From contig NZ_PIQA01000011.1 in assembly GCF_003987095.1 (NCBI RefSeq), positions 62,001 through 126,000 of the forward strand: a DNA stretch of 64,000 nt, written 5' to 3'. The notes under the pieces were generated by a model. That model did no database searches. It saw nothing but the letters and a program-made list of their open reading frames with translations, and had not been told where the DNA came from. How positions within the stretch are numbered: the stretch's first letter is position 1; each line of letters starts with the position of its first letter. This stretch comes from Idiomarina piscisalsi (lineage in GTDB: Bacteria > Pseudomonadota > Gammaproteobacteria > Enterobacterales > Alteromonadaceae). This document shows, piece by piece, positions 38,134-48,222 of the stretch. A program made the position numbers and the translations under genes.

Positions 38134-39792
38134 TTAGTTAAATTCGCCGTTCGATGCTTTCGGCCGGCTTCGCCAGGCTATAACAGCTAACAATACTGTA
38201 ATTATACCAGAGCCTATGGTTGGCGCCGACAATTCTGAGTCAGTCCATAATAACGTGGTACAAATGAGTCCACTGGCACTTAACAAGGTCCAGAAGGTTG
38301 ACGTTGAGGCCTGTCGTTGCGCGCGGAGCTGCGCTTCCCATCGACGGTCGTTCTGTTTGGGTTGAGTCTGATACTGACGCAGGCTCTCGTAAATCATGTT
38401 CGGTATTTCCGGCATTTTCTCCGCCCAGTAAGGCGCATTTTCTTTTACCGAGCGCACCACGGCACGCCAGCCGAGTTGCTCATTCATCCAACGCTCAAGG
38501 AATGGCTTTGCTGTTTTCCACAAGTCGAGTTCCGGGTACAGCTGACGCCCCAAGCCTTCAATGTAAAGCAACGTCTTTTGCAGCAGAACTAGCTGCGGCT
38601 GCACTTCCATTTCAAACCGGCGGGCGGTATTAAACAGGTTAATAAGCACATGTCCGAACGAAATTTCCGCCAATGGCTTTTCAAAGATAGGCTCACAAAC
38701 CGTGCGAATAGCCGATTCGAACTCTTCAATGTTAGTGTGGCGGGGTACCCAGCCGGAATCAACATGCAGCTCGGCAACCTTGCGGTAGTCGCGGTTAAAA
38801 AAGGCCAAAAAGTTTTCCGCCAAATAGCGCTTGTCGTCCCGATTCAACGTGCCGACAATACCGAAATCGATACCAATATAGCGTGGGTGCAGCGGATCGT
38901 CTTTGGCCACAAAAATATTGCCCGGATGCATGTCGGCGTGAAAGAAGCTGTCGCGGAAGACTTGTGTAAAGAACACTTCAACACCGCGCTCGGCCAGCTT
39001 TTTCATATCGACACCACGGGCTCGCAGAGTATCAACATCGCTCACCGGTATGCCGTCAATACGCTCCATCACCATTACGTTATGGCGGCTGTAGTCACTG
39101 TAAACTACCGGGATATACAGCATGTCAGAGTTTTCAAAATTGCGCTTAAGCTGAATCGCATTGCCAGCTTCACGCAATAGGTCCAACTCGTCCAGCAATG
39201 TCTTACGGTATTCTTTAACCACTTCTTTGGGCTTTAGACGACGCCCGTCGGGCAGGTGTCGCGCCGCCACAGAAGCCAGTGTTTCCATCAGCTCAAGGTC
39301 AGCATGAATGGTTTCCCGAATGTCTGGCCGAATAACTTTAATGACGACATCAACAACCTCGTCGGCTTGTTGCAGCTTCGCAGTATGAACTTGCGCAATG
39401 GACGCTGAAGCCAATGGCGTCGTATTAAAGTCGATAAAACACTCATCAATGCTATTAATGTTTAATGACTTCTCTATAATTTTCTGTGCGGCTTCGCCGT
39501 CGAATGGCGGTACCTTGTCCTGCAGGCGCGCCAGCTCAATAGCAATGTCCGGCGGCAGTAAGTCCCGGCGTGTCGAAAGCATTTGACCAAATTTAACCCA
39601 AACAGGTCCCAGCTGCTCCAATGCCAACCTTAGGCGAACCCCAGCCGGCTTGTCTTTGTGCTTATTCGGCATCCAAAATAGCGCATGACGACCCAGGCGT
39701 ATCGTCCAGGGCAGCCAACGAGCCGGAATTAAGTCATCCAGCCCATAAGTCAGTAAGGTTTTAGTGATTTTGTAAAAACGCCGAGTCCGCAT
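38134..39792 (-). CDS. ubiB: UbiB, ABC1/ADCK-like kinase-fold protein of ubiquinone synthesis
   Basis: A 552-residue membrane-associated protein kinase-like ATPase needed for ubiquinone synthesis. The family-specific motif KxGQ is in [17 protein letters not shown], the Ala-rich loop is [11 protein letters not shown], and the metal/catalytic motifs are [13 protein letters not shown] and [12 protein letters not shown]. Two hydrophobic helices at the C-terminus (about 500-545) anchor it to the membrane. It overlaps ubiJ by one base and is followed by tatA, the same order as in E. coli. Confidence 0.97.
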   Translation of the reverse strand: MRTRRFYKITKTLLTYGLDDLIPARWLPWTIRLGRHALFWMPNKHKDKPAGVRLRLALEQLGPVWVKFGQMLSTRRDLLPPDIAIELARLQDKVPPFDGEAAQKIIEKSLNINSIDECFIDFNTTPLASASIAQVHTAKLQQADEVVDVVIKVIRPDIRETIHADLELMETLASVAARHLPDGRRLKPKEVVKEYRKTLLDELDLLREAGNAIQLKRNFENSDMLYIPVVYSDYSRHNVMVMERIDGIPVSDVDTLRARGVDMKKLAERGVEVFFTQVFRDSFFHADMHPGNIFVAKDDPLHPRYIGIDFGIVGTLNRDDKRYLAENFLAFFNRDYRKVAELHVDSGWVPRHTNIEEFESAIRTVCEPIFEKPLAEISFGHVLINLFNTARRFEMEVQPQLVLLQKTLLYIEGLGRQLYPELDLWKTAKPFLERWMNEQLGWRAVVRSVKENAPYWAEKMPEIPNMIYESLRQYQTQPKQNDRRWEAQLRAQRQASTSTFWTLLSASGLICTTLLWTDSELSAPTIGSGIITVLLAVIAWRSRPKASNGEFN

Positions 39793-40397
39793 TAGCTCTT
39801 CCTTTCCCCGAACTGCCTTTGCAGGCGCTCTACCTTTGCACGCAATTGCTGCATATTGTCTTTGAATTCATTAAATTCTTCGCGCGTTGGAAGCAACTGT
39901 TTCTCATCTGTGACAACGCCTCTAAACCAACGTTTACTTTCTTCCAACCTTTTCTCGACGTGGCTTCGACTTTTGTGCCACAGTTTCATGAACCAATGTG
40001 CGGGGGCATCTCCGAGCGTATTCGCCAATTCGGCTTCCCAGTCGACCTCTAACGACTTAAACAAGCCCACCAGCTGTTGCGCCAGCATAGGGTCACCGTC
40101 AATATCGAGCTGGTCGGCCTTAATTAGACGCGTTAAATTGGCGGTATCCTGCAGTTCCGGTAAAACGCCAAGTTCAGTGCTTATGCAGCAGTCAACGTCA
40201 TCGCTATCCGCCGTGCTGATATAAATACCCGCTTCATCCACACTAACGGTGGTTGTAAACGGCAACTCTTTAAGTTTCAGCCGAACCCGTTTACCTGCTA
40301 AACGGCGCAGTCTTTCAGAGCTTTGCGCGTCTTTTTTTAACAGCGAATTTGCTAACTTCTCAAACAGAACCGTTGGCAATAGCGGTAATAACGTCAT
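39792..40397 (-). CDS. ubiJ: UbiJ, accessory lipid-binding protein of ubiquinone synthesis
   Basis: A 201-residue SCP2-domain protein. UbiJ helps assemble the soluble Ubi complex and binds ubiquinone intermediates. The sequence shows the SCP2-like region at about 20-115 and a C-terminal coiled coil ([24 protein letters not shown]), both typical. It overlaps ubiE and ubiB by one base each, a sign of translational coupling. Identity rests on these features and on its place between ubiE and ubiB. Confidence 0.92.
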   Translation of the reverse strand: MTLLPLLPTVLFEKLANSLLKKDAQSSERLRRLAGKRVRLKLKELPFTTTVSVDEAGIYISTADSDDVDCCISTELGVLPELQDTANLTRLIKADQLDIDGDPMLAQQLVGLFKSLEVDWEAELANTLGDAPAHWFMKLWHKSRSHVEKRLEESKRWFRGVVTDEKQLLPTREEFNEFKDNMQQLRAKVERLQRQFGERKS

Positions 40398-41152
40398 TAG
40401 AACTTATATCCTCTATGCAGAGCGACAACACCGCCTGTCATATTTTGATAGTCGACTTTTTCGTAGCCGGCGGTTTCCATCATCGACTTTAGAGTGTCCT
40501 GATCAGGATGCATACGGATCGATTCCGCCAGATACTGATAACTATCGGCGTCATTCGCAACCACCTGCCCCATTTTGGGCAGTATATTAAACGAGTAAAA
40601 GTCGTACACCTGATTTAAGGTGGCTGATACAGGTTTAGAAAACTCCAGAATTAACAGTCGACCGCCAGGCTTTAAAACACGCAACATAGAGCTCAACGCT
40701 TTGCCTTTGTCGGTCACATTACGCAGACCGAAAGCAATGGTAATGACATCAAAGGTATTGTCGTCAAACGGCAACTCTTCCGCGTCTGCCTGCACATAAC
40801 GCACGTTGCCAACAACACCTCTGTCACGCAGTTTGTCGCGGCCAACTTTTAACATAGCGTCATTAATGTCCGCTAACACCACTTCGCCTTCCGGTCCCAC
40901 CCGACGCGAAAACTGTGCGGTTAAGTCGCCTGTGCCACCGGCAATATCCAGCACTTTCATGCCTTTTCGAACACCGCTGCAGTCAATGGTGTAACGTTTC
41001 CACAGCCGATGAATGCCAAATGACATTAAGTCGTTCATGACATCGTACTTTGACGCTACCGACTGGAACACGTTGGCGACCAGGTTTTTCTTTTCACTTC
41101 TGGCCACTTTTTGGTAACCAAAATCTATCGAATCGTCTTTTCTATCGTTCAT
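40397..41152 (-). CDS. ubiE: Ubiquinone/menaquinone methyltransferase UbiE
   Basis: A class I SAM-dependent C-methyltransferase of 251 residues acting in ubiquinone (and menaquinone) synthesis. The SAM site is [15 protein letters not shown], followed by [16 protein letters not shown], and the UbiE signatures are [18 protein letters not shown] and [17 protein letters not shown]. It is the first gene of the likely seven-gene ubiE-ubiJ-ubiB-tatA-tatB-tatC-tatD transcript. Confidence 0.97.
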   Translation of the reverse strand: MNDRKDDSIDFGYQKVARSEKKNLVANVFQSVASKYDVMNDLMSFGIHRLWKRYTIDCSGVRKGMKVLDIAGGTGDLTAQFSRRVGPEGEVVLADINDAMLKVGRDKLRDRGVVGNVRYVQADAEELPFDDNTFDVITIAFGLRNVTDKGKALSSMLRVLKPGGRLLILEFSKPVSATLNQVYDFYSFNILPKMGQVVANDADSYQYLAESIRMHPDQDTLKSMMETAGYEKVDYQNMTGGVVALHRGYKF

Positions 41153-41194
41153 TCAAACTGTCCCGAACTCAATTTCCTGTAGTGTACTTGATGT

Positions 41195-43276
41195 TCACAC
41201 TTGAGCATAGTGGTCACGCCTTGGTAACCACCGCTCAATCAGCGCATTTGCGCTTTGCGGATACTCTTTCAATACAATTTCAGCAATTCGCTGAGCTTCC
41301 GGAATAAGCGGCTCGTCACGCTCTAAGTCCGCCACTTTCAATGCCGCCAAACCGGTCTGTCGATGACCAAGCAACTCACCCGGTCCACGAATTTCTAAAT
41401 CCTTCTGGGCAATCACAAAGCCGTCGTTACTTTCACGCAAGACGCCGAGCCTTTGCTGAGCCGTTTGCGACAACGGACTGTGATAAAGCAACACACAGTG
41501 ACTGGCAACCGACCCTCGCCCAACTCGCCCACGCAACTGGTGCAATTGCGCTAACCCCAAACGCTCTGGGTTTTCAATGATCATCAACGACGCATTGGGG
41601 ACATCCACTCCGACTTCAATAACCGTTGTTGCCACCAAAAGATCAACGTCACCCGCCTTAAATGCCTGCATAACCTGTTCTTTTTGTTCATGCTTGAGGC
41701 GGCCATGCACTAATCCGATATTTAACCCCGGCAATTGCTCTTGAAGATCGTTAGCGGTGTCCTCCGCTGCCTGGCATTCCAATACATCAGACTCTTCAAT
41801 AAGCGTACACACCCAATACGCTTGCCGGCCTTCGCTCTGACACACGTCCCGCACGCGCTCGACTACGTCCTGTCGTCGTGTATCCGGCACCGCCACCGTT
41901 GTCACCGGGGTTCGCCCCGGCGGCAGTTCATCAATGATGGACGTGGCCAAATCCGCATAGGCTGTCATGGCCAGGGTTCTTGGTATTGGCGTTGCTGTCA
42001 TAATTAATTGATGCGGATGCACACCCGCTTGCACGCCTTTCTCACGTAATTGTAACCGTTGATGCACCCCAAAACGATGCTGCTCGTCAATAATCACCAA
42101 CGCCAGGTTTTTATATTCCACGTCGTTTTGGAACAGCGCATGCGTGCCCACCAACAAGTGAATATTGCCGGCTTTTAATTGCTCAAGTAGCTCGCTGCGG
42201 CGTTTACCTTTCGACTTACCACTTAACCAGGCAACATTGACACCCAGCGGGCTTAGCCACTGCTCAAACGTAATCGCATGCTGCTCTGAAAGCAGCTCCG
42301 TCGGTGCCATCAACGCCACTTGGTAGCCCGCTTCAATAGCGGCTAATGCGCTCAGCGCCGCCACCAGTGTTTTACCTGAGCCGACATCGCCTTGCACAAG
42401 CCGCATCATGGGGGCTCCCTGTGCCATATCACCAGTAATTTCACCCACGACACGCTGCTGTGCATTAGTCGGAGAAAACGGAAGCTGGCTTAAAAAGGGC
42501 TGGGTTAAACGCCCGGTTCCGGTGACTTTAAATCCGGCTTGTTGCTGTTTCGAGTGGCGCAGTTGCAACATACTTAACTGATGAGCAATAAGCTCTTCCA
42601 TCGCCAGACGCTGCTGAGCAGGGTGTTCACCTTGTTCAAGCGCTTGCAGAGACACATCTGTTGGAGGCTTGTGAAGCGTTAAGATCGCTTGTTCCAAGGA
42701 CAAATGATGCGGTTGTAACGTATTGGGAAGTAGTTCGGGTAAGGCGCCCGGTGTTAAGTAACTGAGCGCTTGTTCGATGACCTTTCTTAGCAACCCTTGA
42801 GTGACCCCCTCAGTCATGGGGTATACCGGTGTCAGCGTATCTTCGGTGGGCATGGCCTCGTCGCCCCGCATCACCTTGTATTCCGGGTGAATCATTTCCC
42901 AGCCGGTCATGCCCCGGCGCACTTCACCAAATGCCAGAATTTTTGTCCCGGCTGCAAACTGCTTTAACTGAGCGGCACTGAATTGAAAGAACCGCAATGT
43001 AATACTGCCAGTGTCATCAGACGCCTGGCATATCAACATACGACGTCGGCCATATTTAATATCGGCATGGCGCACAGTGACCAGAACATTCGTCGACAGC
43101 CCTTGTCGCAACTGAGCGACTGATTCAATGCGGGTACGATCTTCGTAACGAAGCGGCAGGTGCAATAAAGCGTCACTGACAGACTCAAGCCCGAGTTTTT
43201 TCAGCTTAACCGCTACTTTGTCTCCAACGCCTTTTAGCACCGTTAATGGAATTCGGTGCAGCCCGTTTTCCGGCAC
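41195..43276 (-). CDS. recG: ATP-dependent DNA helicase RecG
   Basis: Remodels stalled replication forks and branch-migrates Holliday junctions. The 693-residue protein matches E. coli RecG: N-terminal wedge domain, then helicase motifs QGDVGSGKTLVA, MAPTELLSEQHA, VIIDEQHRFGVHQR and MTATPIPRTLAM, and C-terminal VATTVIEVGVDVPNASLMI with QLRGRVGRG. It starts with GTG at 43276, nine bases after trmH, with which it is surely co-transcribed. Confidence 0.97.
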   Translation of the reverse strand: MPENGLHRIPLTVLKGVGDKVAVKLKKLGLESVSDALLHLPLRYEDRTRIESVAQLRQGLSTNVLVTVRHADIKYGRRRMLICQASDDTGSITLRFFQFSAAQLKQFAAGTKILAFGEVRRGMTGWEMIHPEYKVMRGDEAMPTEDTLTPVYPMTEGVTQGLLRKVIEQALSYLTPGALPELLPNTLQPHHLSLEQAILTLHKPPTDVSLQALEQGEHPAQQRLAMEELIAHQLSMLQLRHSKQQQAGFKVTGTGRLTQPFLSQLPFSPTNAQQRVVGEITGDMAQGAPMMRLVQGDVGSGKTLVAALSALAAIEAGYQVALMAPTELLSEQHAITFEQWLSPLGVNVAWLSGKSKGKRRSELLEQLKAGNIHLLVGTHALFQNDVEYKNLALVIIDEQHRFGVHQRLQLREKGVQAGVHPHQLIMTATPIPRTLAMTAYADLATSIIDELPPGRTPVTTVAVPDTRRQDVVERVRDVCQSEGRQAYWVCTLIEESDVLECQAAEDTANDLQEQLPGLNIGLVHGRLKHEQKEQVMQAFKAGDVDLLVATTVIEVGVDVPNASLMIIENPERLGLAQLHQLRGRVGRGSVASHCVLLYHSPLSQTAQQRLGVLRESNDGFVIAQKDLEIRGPGELLGHRQTGLAALKVADLERDEPLIPEAQRIAEIVLKEYPQSANALIERWLPRRDHYAQV

Positions 43277-43285
43277 AATGCCCCC

Positions 43286-43969
43286 TTACCGTTTTTCCCG
43301 CATAGCTTGCCACCAACTGTCGTTCGCAATAATTTGCCCACCGTCGTCAAGTTCGGGGTAGTCAATGCCTTTGCGCTTACACGCTTTCGCATAAATAGGA
43401 TGCCCGCCTTCAAAAAGCACCCGGTGACGCTCTTGCGCACTAATTTGAGGCGACTGATACATACCGGCCAGTTCACGCTGTCGCTGTGCTTCATAAAACA
43501 TCACCGCACCCGCCACCGAAACATTCAAAGATTGCACCATACCGACCATAGGTATCATCACATGCTGGTCGGCCTGTGCCAACGCCTGCTCAGTCACACC
43601 GTACTTCTCCTGCCCCAGCAAAATAGCTGTCGGCTTGGTGTAATCAATGTCCCGAAAGTCGACCGAGTGCTCTGATAAATGCGTAACCACAACTTGCATA
43701 CCCTGCTCGCGGACTGTGCTAATAGCATCATCCATCGACTTATGATTATGAATTTTCACCCAGTTCTGACTGCCAAGCGCTGTGCCACCTGACAATCGCG
43801 CTTTCTTCGTAAGCCATACGGCGTGCATTTCATGCACACCTACCGCATCAGCCGACCTAACTACCGCAGATAAGTTATGGTTCTTATGAACGTTCTCCAT
43901 AATGACCGTTAAGTCAGGCTGGCGTTTATCGAGCATTTGGTTAATTCTTAAATAGCGTTCAGGACTCAT
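43286..43969 (-). CDS. trmH: tRNA (guanosine-18-2'-O)-methyltransferase TrmH
   Basis: A SPOUT-family (trefoil-knot) methyltransferase of 227 residues that modifies G18 in the tRNA D-loop. The N-terminal NHNLSAVVRSADAVGVHEMHAV contains the catalytic Asn-Arg region, and the knot motifs are ILLGQEKYGVTEQAL and IPMVGMVQSLNVSVAGAVMFYEA. The C-terminal extension with YAKACKRKGIDYPELDDGG is typical of the TrmH type. In E. coli it sits between spoT and recG; here about 4.6 kb separate it from spoT. Confidence 0.96.
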   Translation of the reverse strand: MSPERYLRINQMLDKRQPDLTVIMENVHKNHNLSAVVRSADAVGVHEMHAVWLTKKARLSGGTALGSQNWVKIHNHKSMDDAISTVREQGMQVVVTHLSEHSVDFRDIDYTKPTAILLGQEKYGVTEQALAQADQHVMIPMVGMVQSLNVSVAGAVMFYEAQRQRELAGMYQSPQISAQERHRVLFEGGHPIYAKACKRKGIDYPELDDGGQIIANDSWWQAMREKR

Positions 43970-44037
43970 TGCATTTTTTCAAAAAAGAACTAATTATTAG
44001 CAGTATACCTGAGTCGATGAATCAGTCCTAACCGCAG

Positions 44038-44961
44038 TTAAGCGACCCATTTCTCGTCTTTAGTAAAGGCGACCGTCAACCACCAGCGATACCCTAGCTT
44101 TATAATTTGACTGTGTATTTTTTCGCGAATGGCATCCTGTCGTAAGACCGTGACAGAAAAGTCGTCGGGTCTAACAATAAAGTCAATTTCCAAAAATACA
44201 GTGCGACCTACTTTTTGAATGCGAACCACACTCGAGTCGAAATTATTTTCTCTCTCGACCTCTTCCACAATACGGTTTAACTGCTTAACTAACTTCCCTT
44301 TCGGCTGAAAACCGATGAGTTCTTTCGCACTTTGGATTAAGCCTTTCAGCGGAGTAGCAATAAACGCAAGTGACGCCACCAACACTAAGACCGGATCTAT
44401 ATAGGGCACCCACTCTTCCATCGAAACACGCATGAGTATTAGCGCACCAACAAAGCCGATAAATATGCCCGTGGACAAAATGGTATCGAGGAACCATTCG
44501 TAAGACTCAGAGCGAACCAAGTCTGACTCCAAATTGGCTGAGGCTTTTTTAAAATAAAAGTAGACACCCGCACAGACAACCGAGGAGATAAGCGAATACA
44601 CCAGCGCCACATCGATGTTCACGTCACTGCCACCAGCGGCGATATTAAAAGCGGCGGCAAAAGCAGAGTACACGCATAAGACAATTAACGTGAGGTATTT
44701 AACACCGACTAAAAAAGGTTCGATAGCGCTTTTACCGTAAGGAAAAGATGCGCTGTCGTCGGCATTCACATTTTTAGCAGCAATGAGCGACAAATAAGAT
44801 AGCAATAAACTAATGCCCGAATACAAGCCGTCAAAAAGCACCACTGACGAACCGGTTAACAGCCCAACCACAATACCCGACACCGTGAAGAACAACGAGG
44901 CCAAGACCGATAACGATAACAGTTGTGACTCTAACTCCGGGTCGAGCTTTTTACTGAACAT
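44038..44961 (-). CDS. Cation diffusion facilitator (CDF) family transporter
   Basis: A 307-residue membrane protein of the cation efflux family with about six helices (residues 13-210) and a C-terminal cytoplasmic domain (about 225-305). The TM2 metal-site region reads VVLFDGLYSGISLLLSYLS, with one Asp where the classical HxxxD/DxxxD pair would be; TM5 has SYEWFLDTILSTGIFIG with one Asp. The metal site is thus not clearly canonical and the metal cannot be named. It is the last of three genes whose stop and start codons overlap by one base (TAATG). Family call fair to good; function unknown. Confidence 0.8.
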   Translation of the reverse strand: MFSKKLDPELESQLLSLSVLASLFFTVSGIVVGLLTGSSVVLFDGLYSGISLLLSYLSLIAAKNVNADDSASFPYGKSAIEPFLVGVKYLTLIVLCVYSAFAAAFNIAAGGSDVNIDVALVYSLISSVVCAGVYFYFKKASANLESDLVRSESYEWFLDTILSTGIFIGFVGALILMRVSMEEWVPYIDPVLVLVASLAFIATPLKGLIQSAKELIGFQPKGKLVKQLNRIVEEVERENNFDSSVVRIQKVGRTVFLEIDFIVRPDDFSVTVLRQDAIREKIHSQIIKLGYRWWLTVAFTKDEKWVA

Positions 44962-45515
44962 TACCTATCCTTACGATAAAAATTTGCTGAGATATTGTTC
45001 ATACCGAAGAGTTCGCAGAGTCTTCGCCCTTCTTCCGAGTAGGCTTCCGCAAAAATCCCCTTAGCTTGCGGGGTTTCCTTTAAATACTGATTCAAGAGAC
45101 GATACCCCTGGCGTATGAGTTTCATTGCAACAGAACTGTTTCGCAACGTCTTCGTCACCACGACGGCGCTAATATAAACATAGTGCGGTGCTGTTTGAGC
45201 ATCCTGCCCTGAAACCACGGTGAACTCAGTCTCAGAGCACTTCCCCTCTAAAAACGCCATTGTTTCATCTGTTTTTACGCGCATGGCTGAGAAGTGGCCT
45301 AACATAGTGTCACCCTGCATAGCACAAACAAACAATGACATATTGTTCCGACGATGCTTTAACCAATACTGACTCTCGTTATCTTGCGAGTCATAGCCGG
45401 AAATATCATCGGCTGATAGCGCGACGGTTTTTTCAACAATGTCATCAACGGTGTAGCCCATTCCCTGTAATTCTGCATAGGTGAAAAAGCCGGGGCTTAA
45501 CTGTTTTTCTTGCAT
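44961..45515 (-). CDS. GNAT-like acetyltransferase-fold protein
   Basis: A 184-residue soluble protein. The segment HYVYISAVVVTKTLRNSSVAMKLIRQGYRLL looks like GNAT motif A (beta-4 strand followed by a degenerate acyl-CoA loop and helix), and FAEAYSEEGRRLCELFGM resembles the GNAT C-terminal part. The usual Q/RxxGxG/A pyrophosphate loop is not clear, so catalytic ability is uncertain. It shares one base with the genes on both sides, so its product is probably made in step with the upstream membrane protein and the CDF transporter. Function unknown. Confidence 0.6.
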   Translation of the reverse strand: MQEKQLSPGFFTYAELQGMGYTVDDIVEKTVALSADDISGYDSQDNESQYWLKHRRNNMSLFVCAMQGDTMLGHFSAMRVKTDETMAFLEGKCSETEFTVVSGQDAQTAPHYVYISAVVVTKTLRNSSVAMKLIRQGYRLLNQYLKETPQAKGIFAEAYSEEGRRLCELFGMNNISANFYRKDR

Positions 45516-46738
45516 TAACTTCGTACCGCTTTTTTGGTGAGCCGACGCATTCTTACAATGCCCAAAATCGCTACAAATAAGACAAAACTAACACTAATCG
45601 CAGCTATCCCGGAATATATCGCTAGCATATTAAGCGGCTTTTTCTGGATAAGTGATTCAGCTAACACGAATAGTAACGGCACCGCCTCGAAAAAGAACAC
45701 GATAATAGCAATGTAGTTTATCGTGCGGGTTTCTTTTTCTGCCTGCGCAGCATTCGACAGGTTTACTCGCTGTTCGAGGAAGCTTTGGTTCTTTCGGTAC
45801 GTTTCCAGCGAACGATCAATATCGAACTTTTCGAATAAACTGTCAGCCAATTGCTGCGCTGAGGGGTATAAAAATATATCCAGATCCCAGAACAAAATTG
45901 CTGACTTAAAATCGCCCATTAAGTCATTAATGTCGTCCAGCTCCAGTTCCTCATCGGTTTGAATTGAATGAGTCACTCGCAAGTTCGCACGTTTTATAGA
46001 CGCCTCTCTGAACATAAGCAACTCAATAATAAAAGTCAGCATTAAGTCGCGTCGAATAGCCTTTACTGATGTGCCGGACAGCTCAGGATCATCCCTGTCC
46101 AGGTTGTCATCGTATCGCAGTACCGTTGTCTTACTGGCGTAAATTTCACTGCTGTTGTAAACCGCTATATTGTCCTGCCAACCGCCATTTCCAAAGGTTG
46201 GTAGCAACCCCGCCGACTCCATTACGTCAGACTCATACATTTCGTTGGCAAATATCGACGGCTTTAAGGTTTCTGGCAGTTTTCGTCCGGTACTAAGACA
46301 AACTCGCGCCTTGCCAGATACCTGCAAGCCATGATTTTTCTTTAAATACGCATAAAAGTTAGCATTACGCTCGTCGCCGTCAGTTATTTCAATACCTTCA
46401 CGCGATACTCTGTCGAGTAGCTGAGTTATCGGCTCACCAGTAACACCAAACACAATGGTCAAAATACATAGCTGAGTGCGTTGGTTAAGCGTGAAATACA
46501 CATCGCCCGGAAGCTGTTCGCAGTTGGTATCTTTTTCGCTTTCACCATGAAAATTAAATGAAAAGCGGCCTAGCGTCCCACGTTCAAACTGATTCCAGCT
46601 ACGATTAGAAATTTCCTCTGAAAACCTGTCGGCAATTTCACTGACATAAGAACCTTTTTCAGTTTCACTGCCTTTTAGCTCTTTACCGTCCAAATAGCAG
46701 GGGATAAACACATACGCCCGGCCAAAAAACTGATCCAT
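45515..46738 (-). CDS. Uncharacterised protein with two C-terminal membrane helices (CorA-like topology)
   Basis: I do not recognise this 407-residue protein. It has a long soluble N-terminal part (about 1-320), a charged helical region (SLETYRKNQSFLEQRVNLSNAAQAEKE is in this part), and two membrane helices near the C-terminus (about 335-355 and 370-392) with a basic end (RMRRLTKKAVRS). This topology recalls CorA-type channels, but the GMN motif is absent. The start at 46738 follows AAAGGAGG by five bases; the frame opens six codons earlier. First gene of a tightly coupled operon with the GNAT-like and CDF genes; divergent from the NhaC-type gene. Confidence 0.7.
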   Translation of the reverse strand: MDQFFGRAYVFIPCYLDGKELKGSETEKGSYVSEIADRFSEEISNRSWNQFERGTLGRFSFNFHGESEKDTNCEQLPGDVYFTLNQRTQLCILTIVFGVTGEPITQLLDRVSREGIEITDGDERNANFYAYLKKNHGLQVSGKARVCLSTGRKLPETLKPSIFANEMYESDVMESAGLLPTFGNGGWQDNIAVYNSSEIYASKTTVLRYDDNLDRDDPELSGTSVKAIRRDLMLTFIIELLMFREASIKRANLRVTHSIQTDEELELDDINDLMGDFKSAILFWDLDIFLYPSAQQLADSLFEKFDIDRSLETYRKNQSFLEQRVNLSNAAQAEKETRTINYIAIIVFFFEAVPLLFVLAESLIQKKPLNMLAIYSGIAAISVSFVLFVAILGIVRMRRLTKKAVRS

Positions 46739-46873
46739 AAACGCCTCCTTTTGCAAAAATATACCACTGTGGTCACAATCAATGCATTACTTTCGTGTTG
46801 CAGAAAAAGTGTTGCACAAAAACCAATGGACGGATAAGCTTCTGGACGTCCAAATAAAAATAAAGGGTAGTTT

Positions 46874-48214
46874 ATGACAGATTCGTCGCCGCAGCCGGCA
46901 AGCGCAAAAGCACTCCTGCCTTTGGCGTTATTCCTCGTGCTATTTTTAGGCACCGGCCTGTACTTCCAAAACGAAGGGGTCGAGTACGCCTTTTATCAGC
47001 TACCAAGTCCTGTCGCCATTTTGCCCGCTATTGTGCTGGGCATACTACTGAGTAAGCAGGCCTTTGAAGAGAGAATTAACACCTTCGTTGCCGGTGTCGG
47101 TGACAATAACATCATTACCATGTGTGTTATCTACCTTCTTGCGGGTGCGTTTAGCACAGTTGCAGAAGCGACCGGAGGCGTGGATGCTATGGTGGCACTC
47201 GGGCTCAGCATTATTCCGGCGGCGTTTCTCCTACCCGGGCTGTTTATTATTGCCGGGGTTATTTCAACAGCAATGGGGACGTCAATGGGAACCCTGGCTG
47301 CCTTAGCTCCGGTAGTACTGGGTATTGGTGAGGCCACCGATATCAGTTTGCCGCTGCTCGCCGGTGTACTAGTGAGTGGTGCGATGTTTGGTGACAACCT
47401 GTCAATTATCTCGGACACCACCATTGCCGCAACACGCACGCAAGGCTGTACGATGCGCGACAAGTTCCGTGCAAACCTAAAAATTGCAATACCAGCGGCT
47501 ATTGTCACTATTTTGTGGTTAGTAACTTACGACACCAGCGAAGCACCTCTGAAAATTCCTGATGCCAACCTTTGGCTCTCACTGCCTTACTTCGCGATCA
47601 TCGTACTGGCGGTTATGGGGTTGAACGTTTTTGCAGTACTTGGGCTTGGAATTGTCCTGGCGGCAGCTTTCGGCATGTTCACGGTGGACTACCAGTGGGT
47701 TGCCTTTAGTCAGGACATTTATAAAGGCTTTGAAAGCATGCAGGAAATTTTCTTACTATCATTGCTTATTGGGGGGCTATCTGCGCTTATTCGCCAGCAG
47801 GGTGGTTTAGCATTCCTGGCTCAGTTCGTCGAAGCGGCAGCGAATAAAGTCAGCAAGCACAAACAACGTGCTTCAGCCATCGGCATCGCTGGCCTGACAG
47901 CATTAACTAACCTATGTGTTGCCAACAATACGGTCAGCATTCTCCTGGCAGGTGAAGTGAGTAAACGACTGGCAAAAATTGGTAATTTAGCGCCACGTCA
48001 AAGCGCGAGCCTATTGGATATTTTTGCTTGTGTTGTGCAAGGTGCGTTGCCTTATGGTGCGCAAGCTTTATTAATGGGCGCAAGCTTCAAGATATCACCG
48101 TTGTCAGTGAGTATTCACACCGGTTACTGCTTTATTCTCGCAACAGTGGCTATTGCTATTATTATTTGGCGCCGCCCGCTGGAAGACAGAGAGCCAGCGC
48201 CAGAATCGGTGTAA
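46874..48214 (+). CDS. NhaC-type Na+/H+ antiporter family protein
   Basis: A 446-residue membrane protein with about 11 or 12 helices, of the NhaC/ion transporter superfamily. Marks are the paired motifs GVISTAMGTSMGTLAALAPVVLG and VLVSGAMFGDNLSIISDTTIAA, the latter very typical of NhaC. Members exchange sodium for protons or import organic anions; sodium/proton exchange would suit a marine, salt-tolerant host. AAGGGTAG precedes the ATG. The gene stands alone, divergent from the unknown operon and convergent with ridA. Confidence 0.88.
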   Translation: MTDSSPQPASAKALLPLALFLVLFLGTGLYFQNEGVEYAFYQLPSPVAILPAIVLGILLSKQAFEERINTFVAGVGDNNIITMCVIYLLAGAFSTVAEATGGVDAMVALGLSIIPAAFLLPGLFIIAGVISTAMGTSMGTLAALAPVVLGIGEATDISLPLLAGVLVSGAMFGDNLSIISDTTIAATRTQGCTMRDKFRANLKIAIPAAIVTILWLVTYDTSEAPLKIPDANLWLSLPYFAIIVLAVMGLNVFAVLGLGIVLAAAFGMFTVDYQWVAFSQDIYKGFESMQEIFLLSLLIGGLSALIRQQGGLAFLAQFVEAAANKVSKHKQRASAIGIAGLTALTNLCVANNTVSILLAGEVSKRLAKIGNLAPRQSASLLDIFACVVQGALPYGAQALLMGASFKISPLSVSIHTGYCFILATVAIAIIIWRRPLEDREPAPESV

Positions 48215-48222
48215 CCCTTAAA

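Noticed and set aside
38650-39180. 176-codon open frame antisense to ubiB
   Set aside because: ubiB is certain on the other strand, and the antisense product resembles no family.
43256-43675. 139-codon open frame antisense to trmH
   Set aside because: A shadow of the conserved trmH gene; no ribosome-binding site or family resemblance.
43970-48222. Possible genomic island with integrase or attachment sites
   Set aside because: No integrase, tRNA, or flanking direct repeat was found; only the change of synteny supports an insertion.
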